This document shows, piece by piece, positions 40,964 through 49,217 of a stretch of DNA of 64,000 nt. Source of the DNA: Elusimicrobia bacterium GWC2_64_44 (lineage in GTDB: Bacteria > Elusimicrobiota > Elusimicrobia > Elusimicrobiales > UBA9959); the NCBI GenBank assembly GCA_001799845.1, contig MGUG01000027.1, forward strand, positions 1-64,000. Reading direction: 5' to 3'. Within the stretch, counting starts at the first letter, position 1, and each line of letters opens with the position of its first letter. The notes beneath the pieces were generated by a model. That model had not been told where the DNA came from, ran no database searches, and saw only the letters and a list, made by a program, of their open reading frames with translations. The position numbers and the translations under genes are program-made.

Positions 40964-42282
40964 AAAGCTTTTTTAATTTTTTCGGCGGCGGCCCAGGCGT
41001 CCAGCAGGCATTCCTCGGTGTCCAGGTAGGCGTGCGCGCCGGTGCGGCCGCAGAGCTGCAGGTTGGGCAGCGCCGCCAGCTCTTTCTTTACCGCCGCCAG
41101 CGGGCCCTCGGACCCGGCGTAGAGCAGCGGGTAGGCGTGAGCCAGGCGCTCCACGGCGGCCGGGCCGGCCTCGAAGCCGCCGGCCAGCCGGCTGAAGGCC
41201 GGCGAGCCCAGCGCCCGGGCGAGCAGCTCGGCCTCCGTCAGCCGCCAGCAGGCGTCGCCTTCGTCGCAGAAGAACTCAAAGGTAACGGGCAGCCAGCCGC
41301 CGGGGGCCATCAGCGGGCTCCAGTTGGCCAGCTCGCAGAGGCGGGAGAATTCGGCGTCCTCGTCGGGAAAATAGACCCAGTGATGCGGCAGCGCCTTTTT
41401 GCGGCGCAGCGCCGCGAACAGCACCACCAGCGAGCGGTACTTGATCCCGGCGGCTAGACCCGGCGGGAAACCGGGAATGAGGCCGGCCAGGGCCGGCAGC
41501 GGTATGGTGGAAATTATGTGTTTGAAGGCGGCCGTCTTTTTTTCGCCGCCGCGGCTGAAGACCAGCGCGGCGGGCTTGCCGTCGCGGAACTTCAGTTCCA
41601 GCGGCTCGGCCCCGGTCAGCAATTCGGTATTCGGTCCGGCGGCGGCCAGCAGCGCGGCCGGCAGCTCGCCTATGCCGCGCTCCGGGTAGAGGAAGCGCGC
41701 GGCGTTCTCCTTTGAGGACAGCTTGCCGCCGAACAGCTCGAGCAGCAGCGTTTTGACGCTGAAGCCGCCCCCGATGCGGCGCTCGGCCCAGAGCGGCGAC
41801 AGCTCGTCGGTGGCGAGGCCCCAGACCTTTTTGGTGTAGTCCCGGAAATAGCGGTCGTGGACGCGGGGGCCCAGGCGGCCGTCCAGCCAGTCCTTCAGGG
41901 TGGCCGGCGGTTTGGCGCCGGAAACCTTGCGGCCTTTGGAGAAAAGCACCGGCGCGGCGTAAAGAACGCCGTTGAGGAAGGTGGGGGGATAATTGAGCAG
42001 GCGCCCGCCGGTGTAGATGGCGCTGGAGCGCTTCGGGCGCAGCAGCGGCCGCCCCGTGAGCAGCCGCTCGGTGTAGGCGCGGACTTCCGGCTTGGAGAAG
42101 TAAAGGCGGTGGCCGCCCAGGTCGAAGAGGAATTCCCCGGCGCGGGCCGTGCGCGACAGGCCGCCCGGCTCCGGCGCCTTTTCCAGGACGAGCGTGCGCA
42201 GGCCGGAGTCTTTCAGGGCTTCGGCCGCGGCCAGCCCGGTCAGCCCGCCGCCGAGCACCAGCACGTCGGTTTTCATTTCCAT
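40960..42282 (-). CDS. FAD-dependent oxidoreductase / UDP-galactopyranose mutase-like flavoprotein
   Basis: 440 residues. VLVLGGGLTGLAAAEAL and VLEKAPEPGGLSRTA bind FAD. FDLGGHRLYFSKPEVRAY, then the KVWGLATDELSPLWAERRI segment match flavoproteins related to UDP-galactopyranose mutase and protoporphyrinogen oxidase, often found in surface-polymer clusters. The C-terminus has LCGRTGAHAYLDTEECL, placing FAD's dinucleotide end. It may isomerise or desaturate a lipid-linked or nucleotide sugar. Two possible starts lie in frame (42282 and two codons later). The family is clear; the exact reaction is not. Confidence 0.75.
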   Translation of the reverse strand: MEMKTDVLVLGGGLTGLAAAEALKDSGLRTLVLEKAPEPGGLSRTARAGEFLFDLGGHRLYFSKPEVRAYTERLLTGRPLLRPKRSSAIYTGGRLLNYPPTFLNGVLYAAPVLFSKGRKVSGAKPPATLKDWLDGRLGPRVHDRYFRDYTKKVWGLATDELSPLWAERRIGGGFSVKTLLLELFGGKLSSKENAARFLYPERGIGELPAALLAAAGPNTELLTGAEPLELKFRDGKPAALVFSRGGEKKTAAFKHIISTIPLPALAGLIPGFPPGLAAGIKYRSLVVLFAALRRKKALPHHWVYFPDEDAEFSRLCELANWSPLMAPGGWLPVTFEFFCDEGDACWRLTEAELLARALGSPAFSRLAGGFEAGPAAVERLAHAYPLLYAGSEGPLAAVKKELAALPNLQLCGRTGAHAYLDTEECLLDAWAAAEKIKKAL

Positions 42283-42294
42283 CGCGGGTATATT

Positions 42295-43470
42295 CTACAA
42301 CTTTGGGGCGGTACGGGGGCGCGGCCTCAGGCCCCGCAGCGTGTCCCAGGCGCGCCCGCCGCCCAGTACGGCCAGCAGCAGCGCCAGCGGCGCGAAAGGC
42401 GTGAAGAAGCGGCCGGCCCAGAAGACGTGCGAGGTGAAGGCGTAGGGCAGCGTCAGCAGCAGCAGCCAGAGCGGCAGGAGCCGCAGGCCCGGAGTCAGCG
42501 CGGCCAGCGCGGCGCCCAGCAGGTAGAGGCCGAGCAGCAGCACGGCCGCCCGCCCCGGCAGGCCCAGCGAAAAATAGACCTTCCAGTAGAAGTCCCAGAG
42601 GCCGCTCCGCAGCCCTTTGGCAGAATCGCGCGCCAGTTCCCAGGGGGTGTGGTTCTCGAAGAGCCATTGCCGCGTGGTCAGCCGCTGCGCGTAGGGATCC
42701 TTCTGCCATTCATAGACGGTGGCCGGAAAGCCGGGGCGCCCCAGGTTCTCCATGTTGGAGATGTAGCTGGCGTGCAGGCTGACGGAATACAGCGGATCGC
42801 CGTGGCGGGCCTTGTTGTTCTGCAGATGCGGGGCGAGCAGCAGCAGCGCCGGCGCCAAAGCCAGCAGCGGGCGCAGGCCGCGGGCGCGCCAGGCGGCGGC
42901 GGCCAGCAGCAGGAAGCCGGACAGGACATAATTCACCCGGGTCAGCGCCAGCAGCGCCAGCGCGGCGGCGGGCAGGCGCCAGGCCTTTGGGCCTGCCGGG
43001 GCGTGCAGGGCGTTGAGCAGCAGCAGCAGGGCGAAGGTCTCCTGGAGGTTGCGCAGGCCTAAAGAGTCGGACTGGACCTGCGCCGGCAGGAAGGCGTACA
43101 GCGCGGCCGCGGCCCAGGCGCGCCCGGCGCCCAGGAAGCGGGCGGCCAGGGCGAAGAACAGGAAGAACGACGGGAGGAACCAGAGGCTGCCGGCCAGCCG
43201 GATGCCGGCCGCGGAGCCGGCCCCCAGTTTGCCCAGCAGCCACAGCCACCAGACGAAGAGCGGCTCGCGCGGCGAGGTGTCGAAGGGGTGCGTGAAGGCC
43301 AGCGAGGAGGGGAGGAAAGAGCCGAGGTCCGGGTGAGGGGCCGCGTCCCTGGTCCAGAGAATATAGCCGATACGCGCCGCCAGGCCCAGCAGGGACAAGG
43401 CGATAAGCGCGGCGCGTTCGCGGGATATGCCGAAAAAAAATTCCTTTACTCGGGATCCTGGGAAAGTCAT
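42295..43470 (-). CDS. Polytopic membrane glycosyltransferase, GT39/PMT-like
   Basis: 391 residues with about nine hydrophobic helices. The first outer loop has ILWTRDAAPHPDLGSFLPSS, an acidic loop where GT-C enzymes keep the catalytic Asp. Then SPREPLFVWWLWLLGK and LRNLQETFALLLLLNAL follow, in the usual PMT/ArnT-like order. It should use a polyprenyl-phosphate sugar on the outer membrane face. It lies 25 bp after the hybrid kinase gene and 12 bp before the flavoprotein, on the same strand. Substrate unknown. Confidence 0.7.
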   Translation of the reverse strand: MTFPGSRVKEFFFGISRERAALIALSLLGLAARIGYILWTRDAAPHPDLGSFLPSSLAFTHPFDTSPREPLFVWWLWLLGKLGAGSAAGIRLAGSLWFLPSFFLFFALAARFLGAGRAWAAAALYAFLPAQVQSDSLGLRNLQETFALLLLLNALHAPAGPKAWRLPAAALALLALTRVNYVLSGFLLLAAAAWRARGLRPLLALAPALLLLAPHLQNNKARHGDPLYSVSLHASYISNMENLGRPGFPATVYEWQKDPYAQRLTTRQWLFENHTPWELARDSAKGLRSGLWDFYWKVYFSLGLPGRAAVLLLGLYLLGAALAALTPGLRLLPLWLLLLTLPYAFTSHVFWAGRFFTPFAPLALLLAVLGGGRAWDTLRGLRPRPRTAPKL

Positions 43471-43495
43471 GTCTCGAGGGCGGTCCGGGCCCGGC

Positions 43496-45016
43496 CTAGG
43501 CGTTCAGGCGCGAGGTTATCATCTCCTGCAGCGCTTCTATGCTGAAAGGCTTGTGCAGGACCGGGCAGCCGCTGTCGGCCAGCTCCTCGCCGCCGCTCGA
43601 GCCGGTTATGAAGATCCAGCGCGTCTTCAGCGCCGGCTTCACTGCCGCGGCCCAGGTGAAAAGTTCCAGGCCGGTCATCTCCGGCAGGCGGTAATCGCAG
43701 AGCACGGTGTCGTAGTCCCCGGCAACCAGCTTGCGCTTGGCCGTCTCAATGTCCCGGGCCGTGTCGGGCGAAAGGCCGATGAGGCGGAGTATGCGTACCG
43801 CCACGTCCACAACGCACTGTTCATCGTCTATGATGAGCACCCGGCGGTCTTTATTCGCCGCGCCGCTTTTGACAGGCTCCTGCGAGGCGTTCCCGGCCGC
43901 CGGCGCTATCACCGGCAGCTCCAGGCGGAAACGCGCGCCGCCGCCCGGGGCGTTCTCGGCCCAGATGCGGCCGCCGTGGCCGGTAATGATGCCGAAGGAA
44001 ATAGAGAGGCCGAGGCCTGTGCCCTTGCCCGGTTCTTTGGTGGTATAGAAGGGCTCGAAGATGGTGTCGAAAGAGCCCTGAGGGATGCCCGGGCCGGAGT
44101 CCTCCACCTCGACGAGGATGCTGCGGTCGCGGAGGCTGGTGCGTATGCGTATGCTCTTTTCCCGCTGCTGGCAGGCCATGGCGTCCCTTGCATTGAGCAG
44201 CAGGTTGATGAAGACCTGCTGGAGCTGGTGGAAATCCGCCATTGTCTTGGGCAGTTCCGGAGCCAGATCAAGGGCCACGGAGATGCCGGCCACTTTCAGG
44301 TGTGAATCCTGCAGCTTCAGGGTGTCCTGCAGCAGGCCGTTTATCCCGAGGTGGGTCTTTTCCGGCTTATGTTTGCGCGCGAACGTGGTGAGCCCGCGCA
44401 CCAGTTTCTGGCAGCGCTCCGCCTCGCGGAAGATGGTGGAAATATCCTCGCGGTGGCGGGAGTTTTCCTGTATGGCCTCGTCGCGCAGCAGCAGCTGGCA
44501 GTATCCCATGATGCCGGTAAGCGGGTTGTTGAGCTCGTGGGCCACTCCGGATACGGTCTTGCCGAGGGAGTTCAGTTTTTCCGCCTGGAAGAGCTGCAGC
44601 TCCAGGGCCCGCTGCCGCTCGGCGGCTTCGCGCTCGTCGGTAACGTCCCGCGAGATCACGATCAGCTTCTCTACCGCGCCTGAGGGGGATTTTATAGGCA
44701 CACCCTGGGAATGGATCTGGCGGACCTTGCCGCCAGGCAGGGTAAGGCGGTAGTCGGCCTGCTGCCCCTGCCCCGTACGGAAAGTTTCCCGGAAAATGCG
44801 CTTGATGTTCTCCCTGTCGTCCGGATGTACGTCCCCGAAAGAATCCGTGCCGGCCAGTTTTTCCGGATCGCCGAGAAAAGCGTAGTTCGGGGTGCAATAT
44901 AGCCGGCGCCCGTCGGTATCCACCAGGGCTACCATGTCCGTGAGGTTTTCCGCTATGAGGCGGAAATATCTTTCCGCGTCTTTGGTGCTGTCGCCGGGGG
45001 GGGTGGGGTCGGTCAT
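43496..45016 (-). CDS. PAS sensor histidine kinase with C-terminal receiver
   Basis: 506 residues, no membrane segment, so cytoplasmic. A PAS domain spans about 15-125 (LIAENLTDMVALVDTDGRRL, DVHPDD). HisKA has GVAHELNNPLTGIMGYCQLL with His160; HATPase has INLLLNARDAM, VEDSGPGIP and GTGLGLSISFG. A receiver fills about 390-506 (VLIIDDEQ, LCDYRLPEMTG, Lys near HKPF). GGAGAT precedes the ATG. It is on the same strand as, and 25 bp upstream of, the minus-strand radical SAM operon, so it may control or be cotranscribed with it. It has no adjacent DNA-binding partner on that strand. Confidence 0.9.
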   Translation of the reverse strand: MTDPTPPGDSTKDAERYFRLIAENLTDMVALVDTDGRRLYCTPNYAFLGDPEKLAGTDSFGDVHPDDRENIKRIFRETFRTGQGQQADYRLTLPGGKVRQIHSQGVPIKSPSGAVEKLIVISRDVTDEREAAERQRALELQLFQAEKLNSLGKTVSGVAHELNNPLTGIMGYCQLLLRDEAIQENSRHREDISTIFREAERCQKLVRGLTTFARKHKPEKTHLGINGLLQDTLKLQDSHLKVAGISVALDLAPELPKTMADFHQLQQVFINLLLNARDAMACQQREKSIRIRTSLRDRSILVEVEDSGPGIPQGSFDTIFEPFYTTKEPGKGTGLGLSISFGIITGHGGRIWAENAPGGGARFRLELPVIAPAAGNASQEPVKSGAANKDRRVLIIDDEQCVVDVAVRILRLIGLSPDTARDIETAKRKLVAGDYDTVLCDYRLPEMTGLELFTWAAAVKPALKTRWIFITGSSGGEELADSGCPVLHKPFSIEALQEMITSRLNA

Positions 45017-45133
45017 ATCTCCTTGCGCGAGGCCCGGCAGTGCGGGCTGCGGCCAAGGTCTAATGCTATATAATCCGCGGCCGGCCTACAAGCGGCTTCA
45101 GGAGGGAGCGGGCCCCTGGCATTTTCAATTTGA

Positions 45134-45139
45134 TAGAAT
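45134..45139 (+). promoter_or_regulatory. -10 element before the radical SAM gene at 45148
   Basis: TAGAAT ends eight bases before ATG 45148, with no Shine-Dalgarno, in a gene-free stretch of 131 bp. A second TATAAT-like sequence lies at about 45067-45072. A leaderless transcript is likely. Confidence 0.45.
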
Positions 45140-45147
45140 GGTTCCGC

Positions 45148-46032
45148 ATGCCCGATATCCCCGTCTGGAACAAGTGCGACAACAAGTGCGTGATGTGCGC
45201 CAATACGGCCGCCTTCTGCCTGAATACCTCGCGGGATTACAGCCTCCTGAAGCAGGCCGCGCGGCTGGAGCGCCACCTGCGCGGCGGCGCGGCCTACAAG
45301 AAGAACGCGCGCACCGCCGGGGCCTGGAACCTGACCGGCGGCGAGCCCACGCTGAACCCGGAGTTCCTGAAGGCCGTCGCTCATTTCCGCAGGCGGCTGA
45401 AGGGCGCGGAACTGCTGCTGCTTTCCAACGGGCGCCGCTTCGCGGATCCCGCTTTCGCCGCCGCCTTCGCGGCCGCGGCGCGCCCGCCATTCACGCTGGG
45501 CGTCTCCATCCACGGCCCGGACGCCGCCGCCCACGACCGGGTGGCCGGAGTCAAAGGCGCGTTCCGCCAGACTTTGCGCGGCCTTAAGAATCTGAGCGCC
45601 CTGCCCGGCGCCCCGGCGCTGGAGATCAGGGTGATACTCCATAAACTGAATTACCGCCGCCTTGGCGCCACGCTCGGCCTGCTGAAGCGGGAGCTGCCCG
45701 GCTGCCGCCTGGTGGTCATGCATTACGAAGCGGAGGGCCGGGGGGCGCGCAACGAGGCGAAGCTGGCCGTGAAATTATCGGCTACGGCCGCCGCGGTGAA
45801 CCGCTGCGCGGCCCGCCTGGCCGGCTTTCAGGCGGCCGCGCTCTACCATTTCCCGCTTTGCCTGCTGCGGCCTGAGCTGCGCGGGCTTGCCCGCGTCAGC
45901 CTGCCGCCCGAGGACCGGGCTTACCCTGCGCCCTGCCGGAACTGCGCCGCCCGCGGGGTCTGCGTGGGCCTGATGCGGCCCTACCTGCGCCGCTTCGGGG
46001 CCGGGGAACTGCGGCCCCTGCCGAAAGATTAG
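45148..46032 (+). CDS. Radical SAM protein
   Basis: 294 residues. VWNKCDNKCVMCANTAAFC gives CxxxCxxC at Cys10/14/17 with an extra Cys. WNLTGGEPTLNPEF and LSNGRRFADPAF follow, then VSIHGPDAAAHDRVAG. A C-terminal CRNCAARGVCVGLM could bind an auxiliary cluster. An in-frame TTG lies six codons upstream (45130), but the ATG at 45148 is preferred because TAGAAT sits directly before it. The gene stands alone between two regulator loci. It is one of the shorter radical SAM proteins here, with no B12 domain. Confidence 0.8.
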   Translation: MPDIPVWNKCDNKCVMCANTAAFCLNTSRDYSLLKQAARLERHLRGGAAYKKNARTAGAWNLTGGEPTLNPEFLKAVAHFRRRLKGAELLLLSNGRRFADPAFAAAFAAAARPPFTLGVSIHGPDAAAHDRVAGVKGAFRQTLRGLKNLSALPGAPALEIRVILHKLNYRRLGATLGLLKRELPGCRLVVMHYEAEGRGARNEAKLAVKLSATAAAVNRCAARLAGFQAAALYHFPLCLLRPELRGLARVSLPPEDRAYPAPCRNCAARGVCVGLMRPYLRRFGAGELRPLPKD

Positions 46033-46200
46033 CTTCCTTCCATATACTCCTGCTGCTGCTTTTTGTCTGTGCCGGTGAAAGAATAATCCCGGCCCGGCCG
46101 CGCTGCCAGCTTGTATCATCAGTCCAACCCAAGCCAGAGCTAAACAGGGGACGGGCCCCGCATAAGCAGTCGTGTGAGGGAGGTGGATATAAATTGGGCC

Positions 46201-46229
46201 TTGACAAACAGGAAAACCCCTGTTATAAC
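46201..46229 (+). promoter_or_regulatory. Consensus promoter with an inverted repeat in its spacer
   Basis: TTGACA (46201-46206) and TATAAC (46224-46229) are 17 bases apart. The spacer holds a perfect inverted repeat, AACAGG (46207-46212), six bases, CCTGTT (46219-46224). The next gene has a MerR-type HTH. MerR-type regulators typically bind within the spacer, so this looks like an autoregulatory operator. A leader with AAGAAGG precedes the ATG at 46260. Confidence 0.7.
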
Positions 46230-46259
46230 ATAACAAAGCTAAAGAAGGTAATAAAACAA

Positions 46260-46862
46260 ATGAAACGAAAGAAAGTAAAAAACGCTTTTGGAACCCATGA
46301 AATCGCCGGGTTTTGCCAGGTGACCCCGCCTACAGTGATACGCTGGATGGAAGAGGGCAAGCTGGTGTATTTTACCACCGGCGGCGGCCACCGCAGGGTA
46401 TGGGACGCAGATCTTGCGGTTTTCATGCGCAGTCACAATATCCCGGTGCCCGCTATCCTGGAGGCTGGAACCCTTAAATTCCTTATTGTAGAAGACGACG
46501 CGGACTACAGGCGGCTGCTGGTGCGGATGCTGAGCGCCGCTTACCCGGGAGCCGAGCTGGCCGAGGCCGGCGACGGCTTCGCGGCGGGTCATATGGTACA
46601 CGCCTTCAGACCTTCCCTTCTGGTCCTGGACCTGCACCTGCCCGGGGTGGACGGCTTTAAGATCTGCGAGATGATACGCGGTGACGTGGAACTGAAAAGC
46701 ATTAAAATACTGGCTGTGACCGGGCTTAACATGGACGAATCCATGTCCCGGGCGCTTAATTCCGGCGCGGATGATTTCCTTGGCAAACCGTTCGGGGCGG
46801 AGGTCCTGACAGAAAAGATCAGGGTTCTTCTGGGCGCCGGACCGGGGAGGGAAACCATATGA
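46260..46862 (+). CDS. MerR-type HTH - receiver domain regulator
   Basis: 200 residues. Residues about 8-58 form a MerR/excisionase-like HTH (GTHEIAGFCQVTPPTVIRWM, then GGGHRRVWDADLAVFM). Residues about 72-195 are a receiver: FLIVEDDADYRR (acidic pair), LLVLDLHLPGVDG (phospho-acceptor Asp) and the conserved Lys in LGKPFGAEVL. The order HTH then receiver is the reverse of most response regulators. The ATG at 46260 is chosen with AAGAAGG 11 bases upstream; a longer in-frame start would lie within the promoter. It likely binds the inverted repeat in its own promoter. Confidence 0.85.
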   Translation: MKRKKVKNAFGTHEIAGFCQVTPPTVIRWMEEGKLVYFTTGGGHRRVWDADLAVFMRSHNIPVPAILEAGTLKFLIVEDDADYRRLLVRMLSAAYPGAELAEAGDGFAAGHMVHAFRPSLLVLDLHLPGVDGFKICEMIRGDVELKSIKILAVTGLNMDESMSRALNSGADDFLGKPFGAEVLTEKIRVLLGAGPGRETI

Positions 46863-48835
46863 GCGACGAGACTAACGTTCCGGCCCAACCGGCTTCCGAG
46901 CCGGCTCTGCCCAGGATCATGGTGATAGACGACGAGCTGGGTTTCAGGGAACTCGCGGCTTTCGAGTTCGGCGCGCGCGGCTACCAGGTGGTGACGGCGG
47001 CCGACGGGCAGGAGGCGGTGCTGAAAGCGGGGAACAGGGACATCGACGTGGTGATCTCTGACATGGCCATGCCCAAACTGGGCGGGCTGGACACGCTTAC
47101 CGCGCTGAAGAACCTGGACCCCAAGATAGAGGTGATCATGGTGACCGGCTTCGCCACGCTGGAGAACGCGGTGGAGAGCATGAAGCGCGGCGCCTACGAT
47201 TTTATCACCAAGCCCTTCCAGATAGACGACCTGGCCCGGCTGGTGTCTCGCGCGCTGGAAAAAAGGCGCCTCGGCCTGCAGGTGGACGAGCTTAAGGAGA
47301 TCAATAGGTTCAAGTCCGAGTTTCTGGCCAATATGAGCCATGAGCTCCGCACGCCCATGAACGCCATCCTGGGTTACACCTCCCTGCACCTGGACCAGAT
47401 CTACGGGCCGGTGACCCCCAAGCAGCAGGAAGCCCTGAAAAGGGTGGAGGCGGGCGGCAAGAACCTGCTGCAGCTCATCAACGGCATCCTGGACCTGTCC
47501 AAGCTGGCCGCTGGCCGCATGCCGGTCTACCTGGAGGAGTTCAACCTGCGGGACCTGATGGACGAGGTGCTGAAAATGATGGACTGCCTGGCCGGCGCCA
47601 AGAAGCTGGCGCTCACGGCCGATATCCCGCCGCAGATCCGCATAAAGAGCGACAGGACCAAGCTCAAACAGATCCTTATCAACCTGATAAGCAACTCGAT
47701 AAAATTCACCCGCGAGGGGGGCATTACCGTGTGCCTGGCGCGCTCGCCGGGGAAGTCCCGCTTCACCATCCGCGTGAAAGACACCGGCATAGGCATCAAG
47801 GCCGCGGACCTGCCCCAGTTGTTCCAGGAATTCAGGCAGCTCGACGCCTCCTCCACCCGCCAGTACGGCGGGACCGGCCTCGGCCTGGTGATAAGCCGCA
47901 AGTTCGCCCAGCTGCTGGGCGGCGACGTGAACGTGGAGAGCGTGCCCGGCGCCGGGTCCACGTTCTCCATCGACCTGCCGCTGGAAAGCGAGCTGGCCGC
48001 TCCGGCGGGGGAGAGGCTGTTCCGGCAGGCCGCGCTGGCCGCCGGAAAAAAAGTGTTCCTGGCCATCGACGACGACCCCGAAGTGCTCTCCCTGCTGCGT
48101 GACAGCCTGCACGGCACCGGCTACGAGTTCGCGGGGGCGCTCGGCGTGCCGGAGGGGATAGCGCTCGCGCGCAAGCTCAAGCCTTTCGCCATTACCCTCG
48201 ACATCATGATGCCGCACCAGGACGGCTGGTCGGCGCTGCAGGTGCTCAAGAACGACCCGGAGCTGAAGGCTATCCCGGTGATCATCCTTTCCATCACGGA
48301 CAACAAGAGCCTGGGCTACGCCCTGGGCGTGACGGACTACATGATAAAGCCGTTCGACCGCCGCGAACTGCTGGGCAAGCTGAAGGCGCTGGAGCACGGC
48401 TGCAAGCCCAAGGCCCCCGGCCAGGCCGCGGCCTGCACCGTCCTCGTGGCCGACGAGGAAAAGGCTACGGCCGACTATATCAGGGAAACCCTGGCCGCGG
48501 AGGGCTACGAGGTGGAAACGGCCGCCACCGGCAGGGAGGCGCTGGCCAAGCTGAACGCGGCCCCGCCGGACGTGCTGTTCCTCAACCTTACCCTGCCCGA
48601 GGTGACCGGTTTCGAGGTGATGGAAGCGGTGGAGAAGGACCCGAAGTTCAGGGATACGCTCATCTTTGTGCTGACGGCCAGGCACCTGAGCGGCGGTGAG
48701 CTGGAGCACCTGCACCGGAGGGCCGAGGCGGTGATCCAGAAGGGCTCCCGGAAGCTGCCGGATATTTTGAGCCTGGTGAAGCGCAAGCTGGAGAAGATAG
48801 AGGTCTTCGCGGAGCGCCCGGCGGGAGGCGAATAA
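46859..48835 (+). CDS. Hybrid histidine kinase with three receiver domains
   Basis: 658 residues: receiver 1 (about 18-135; SDMAMPKLGG, KPFQID), HisKA (FLANMSHELRTPMNAILGY, His161), HATPase (NLISNSIKFTREGG, KDTGIGI, GGTGLGLVISRKF), receiver 2 (about 395-515; FAITLDIMMPHQDG, KPFD), receiver 3 (about 525-645). Receiver 3 has VLFLNLTLPEVTG, with Asn where the phospho-acceptor Asp should be, and QKGS in place of the Lys-Pro pair. It is therefore probably not phosphorylated. No membrane segment. ATGA overlap with the regulator upstream and one base before the next receiver gene. Confidence 0.9.
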   Translation: MSDETNVPAQPASEPALPRIMVIDDELGFRELAAFEFGARGYQVVTAADGQEAVLKAGNRDIDVVISDMAMPKLGGLDTLTALKNLDPKIEVIMVTGFATLENAVESMKRGAYDFITKPFQIDDLARLVSRALEKRRLGLQVDELKEINRFKSEFLANMSHELRTPMNAILGYTSLHLDQIYGPVTPKQQEALKRVEAGGKNLLQLINGILDLSKLAAGRMPVYLEEFNLRDLMDEVLKMMDCLAGAKKLALTADIPPQIRIKSDRTKLKQILINLISNSIKFTREGGITVCLARSPGKSRFTIRVKDTGIGIKAADLPQLFQEFRQLDASSTRQYGGTGLGLVISRKFAQLLGGDVNVESVPGAGSTFSIDLPLESELAAPAGERLFRQAALAAGKKVFLAIDDDPEVLSLLRDSLHGTGYEFAGALGVPEGIALARKLKPFAITLDIMMPHQDGWSALQVLKNDPELKAIPVIILSITDNKSLGYALGVTDYMIKPFDRRELLGKLKALEHGCKPKAPGQAAACTVLVADEEKATADYIRETLAAEGYEVETAATGREALAKLNAAPPDVLFLNLTLPEVTGFEVMEAVEKDPKFRDTLIFVLTARHLSGGELEHLHRRAEAVIQKGSRKLPDILSLVKRKLEKIEVFAERPAGGE

Positions 48836-48836
48836 T

Positions 48837-49217
48837 ATGGCAAAGATCCTTATAGTGGACGACGACGTGACTAACCGCGACATCCTCAGGACGCGGCTGG
48901 AATCCGCCGGCTACGAGATAGCCGAGGCGGTCAACGGCGAGGAAGGGGTCAACCTGGCGCAGCAGATGCCGCCGGACCTCATCATCCTCGACGTGATGAT
49001 GCCCAAGGTGGACGGGCTGCTGGCCTGCCGCATCCTCAAGGCCAACGACAAGACCAGGAGCATCCCTATAGTCATGCTGACCGCGCGCAGCCAGCAGATG
49101 GAAGAGCTGCGGGGCTGGGAGTCGGGCGCGGACGAATACCTGACCAAGCCTTGCGACCACCAGCGCCTGCTGGCCGTGGTGGCGCAGTTCCTGCCCGCGG
49201 CCGGGGGGAAGCCATGA
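48837..49217 (+). CDS. Single-domain response regulator
   Basis: 126 residues, receiver only. ILIVDDDVTNRD (acidic pocket), LIILDVMMPKVDG (Asp acceptor), VMLTARSQ (Thr) and LTKPCDHQ (Lys) are all intact. No output domain, so it should act as a phosphate shuttle or bind a protein partner, perhaps the ATPase that follows with a 4-bp overlap. Confidence 0.9.
   Translation: MAKILIVDDDVTNRDILRTRLESAGYEIAEAVNGEEGVNLAQQMPPDLIILDVMMPKVDGLLACRILKANDKTRSIPIVMLTARSQQMEELRGWESGADEYLTKPCDHQRLLAVVAQFLPAAGGKP

Noticed and set aside
42283-42294. Leaderless promoter TAGAAT before the flavoprotein gene
   Set aside because: The TAG is the stop codon of the upstream gene, so the match is likely chance within an operon. 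The same applies to TAAAAT before the gene at 26219.
1800-46032. Nitrogenase-like or tetrapyrrole cofactor locus
   Set aside because: B12-type radical SAM genes suggested it, but there is no NifH-, NifD- or BchL/N/B-like gene in the window.
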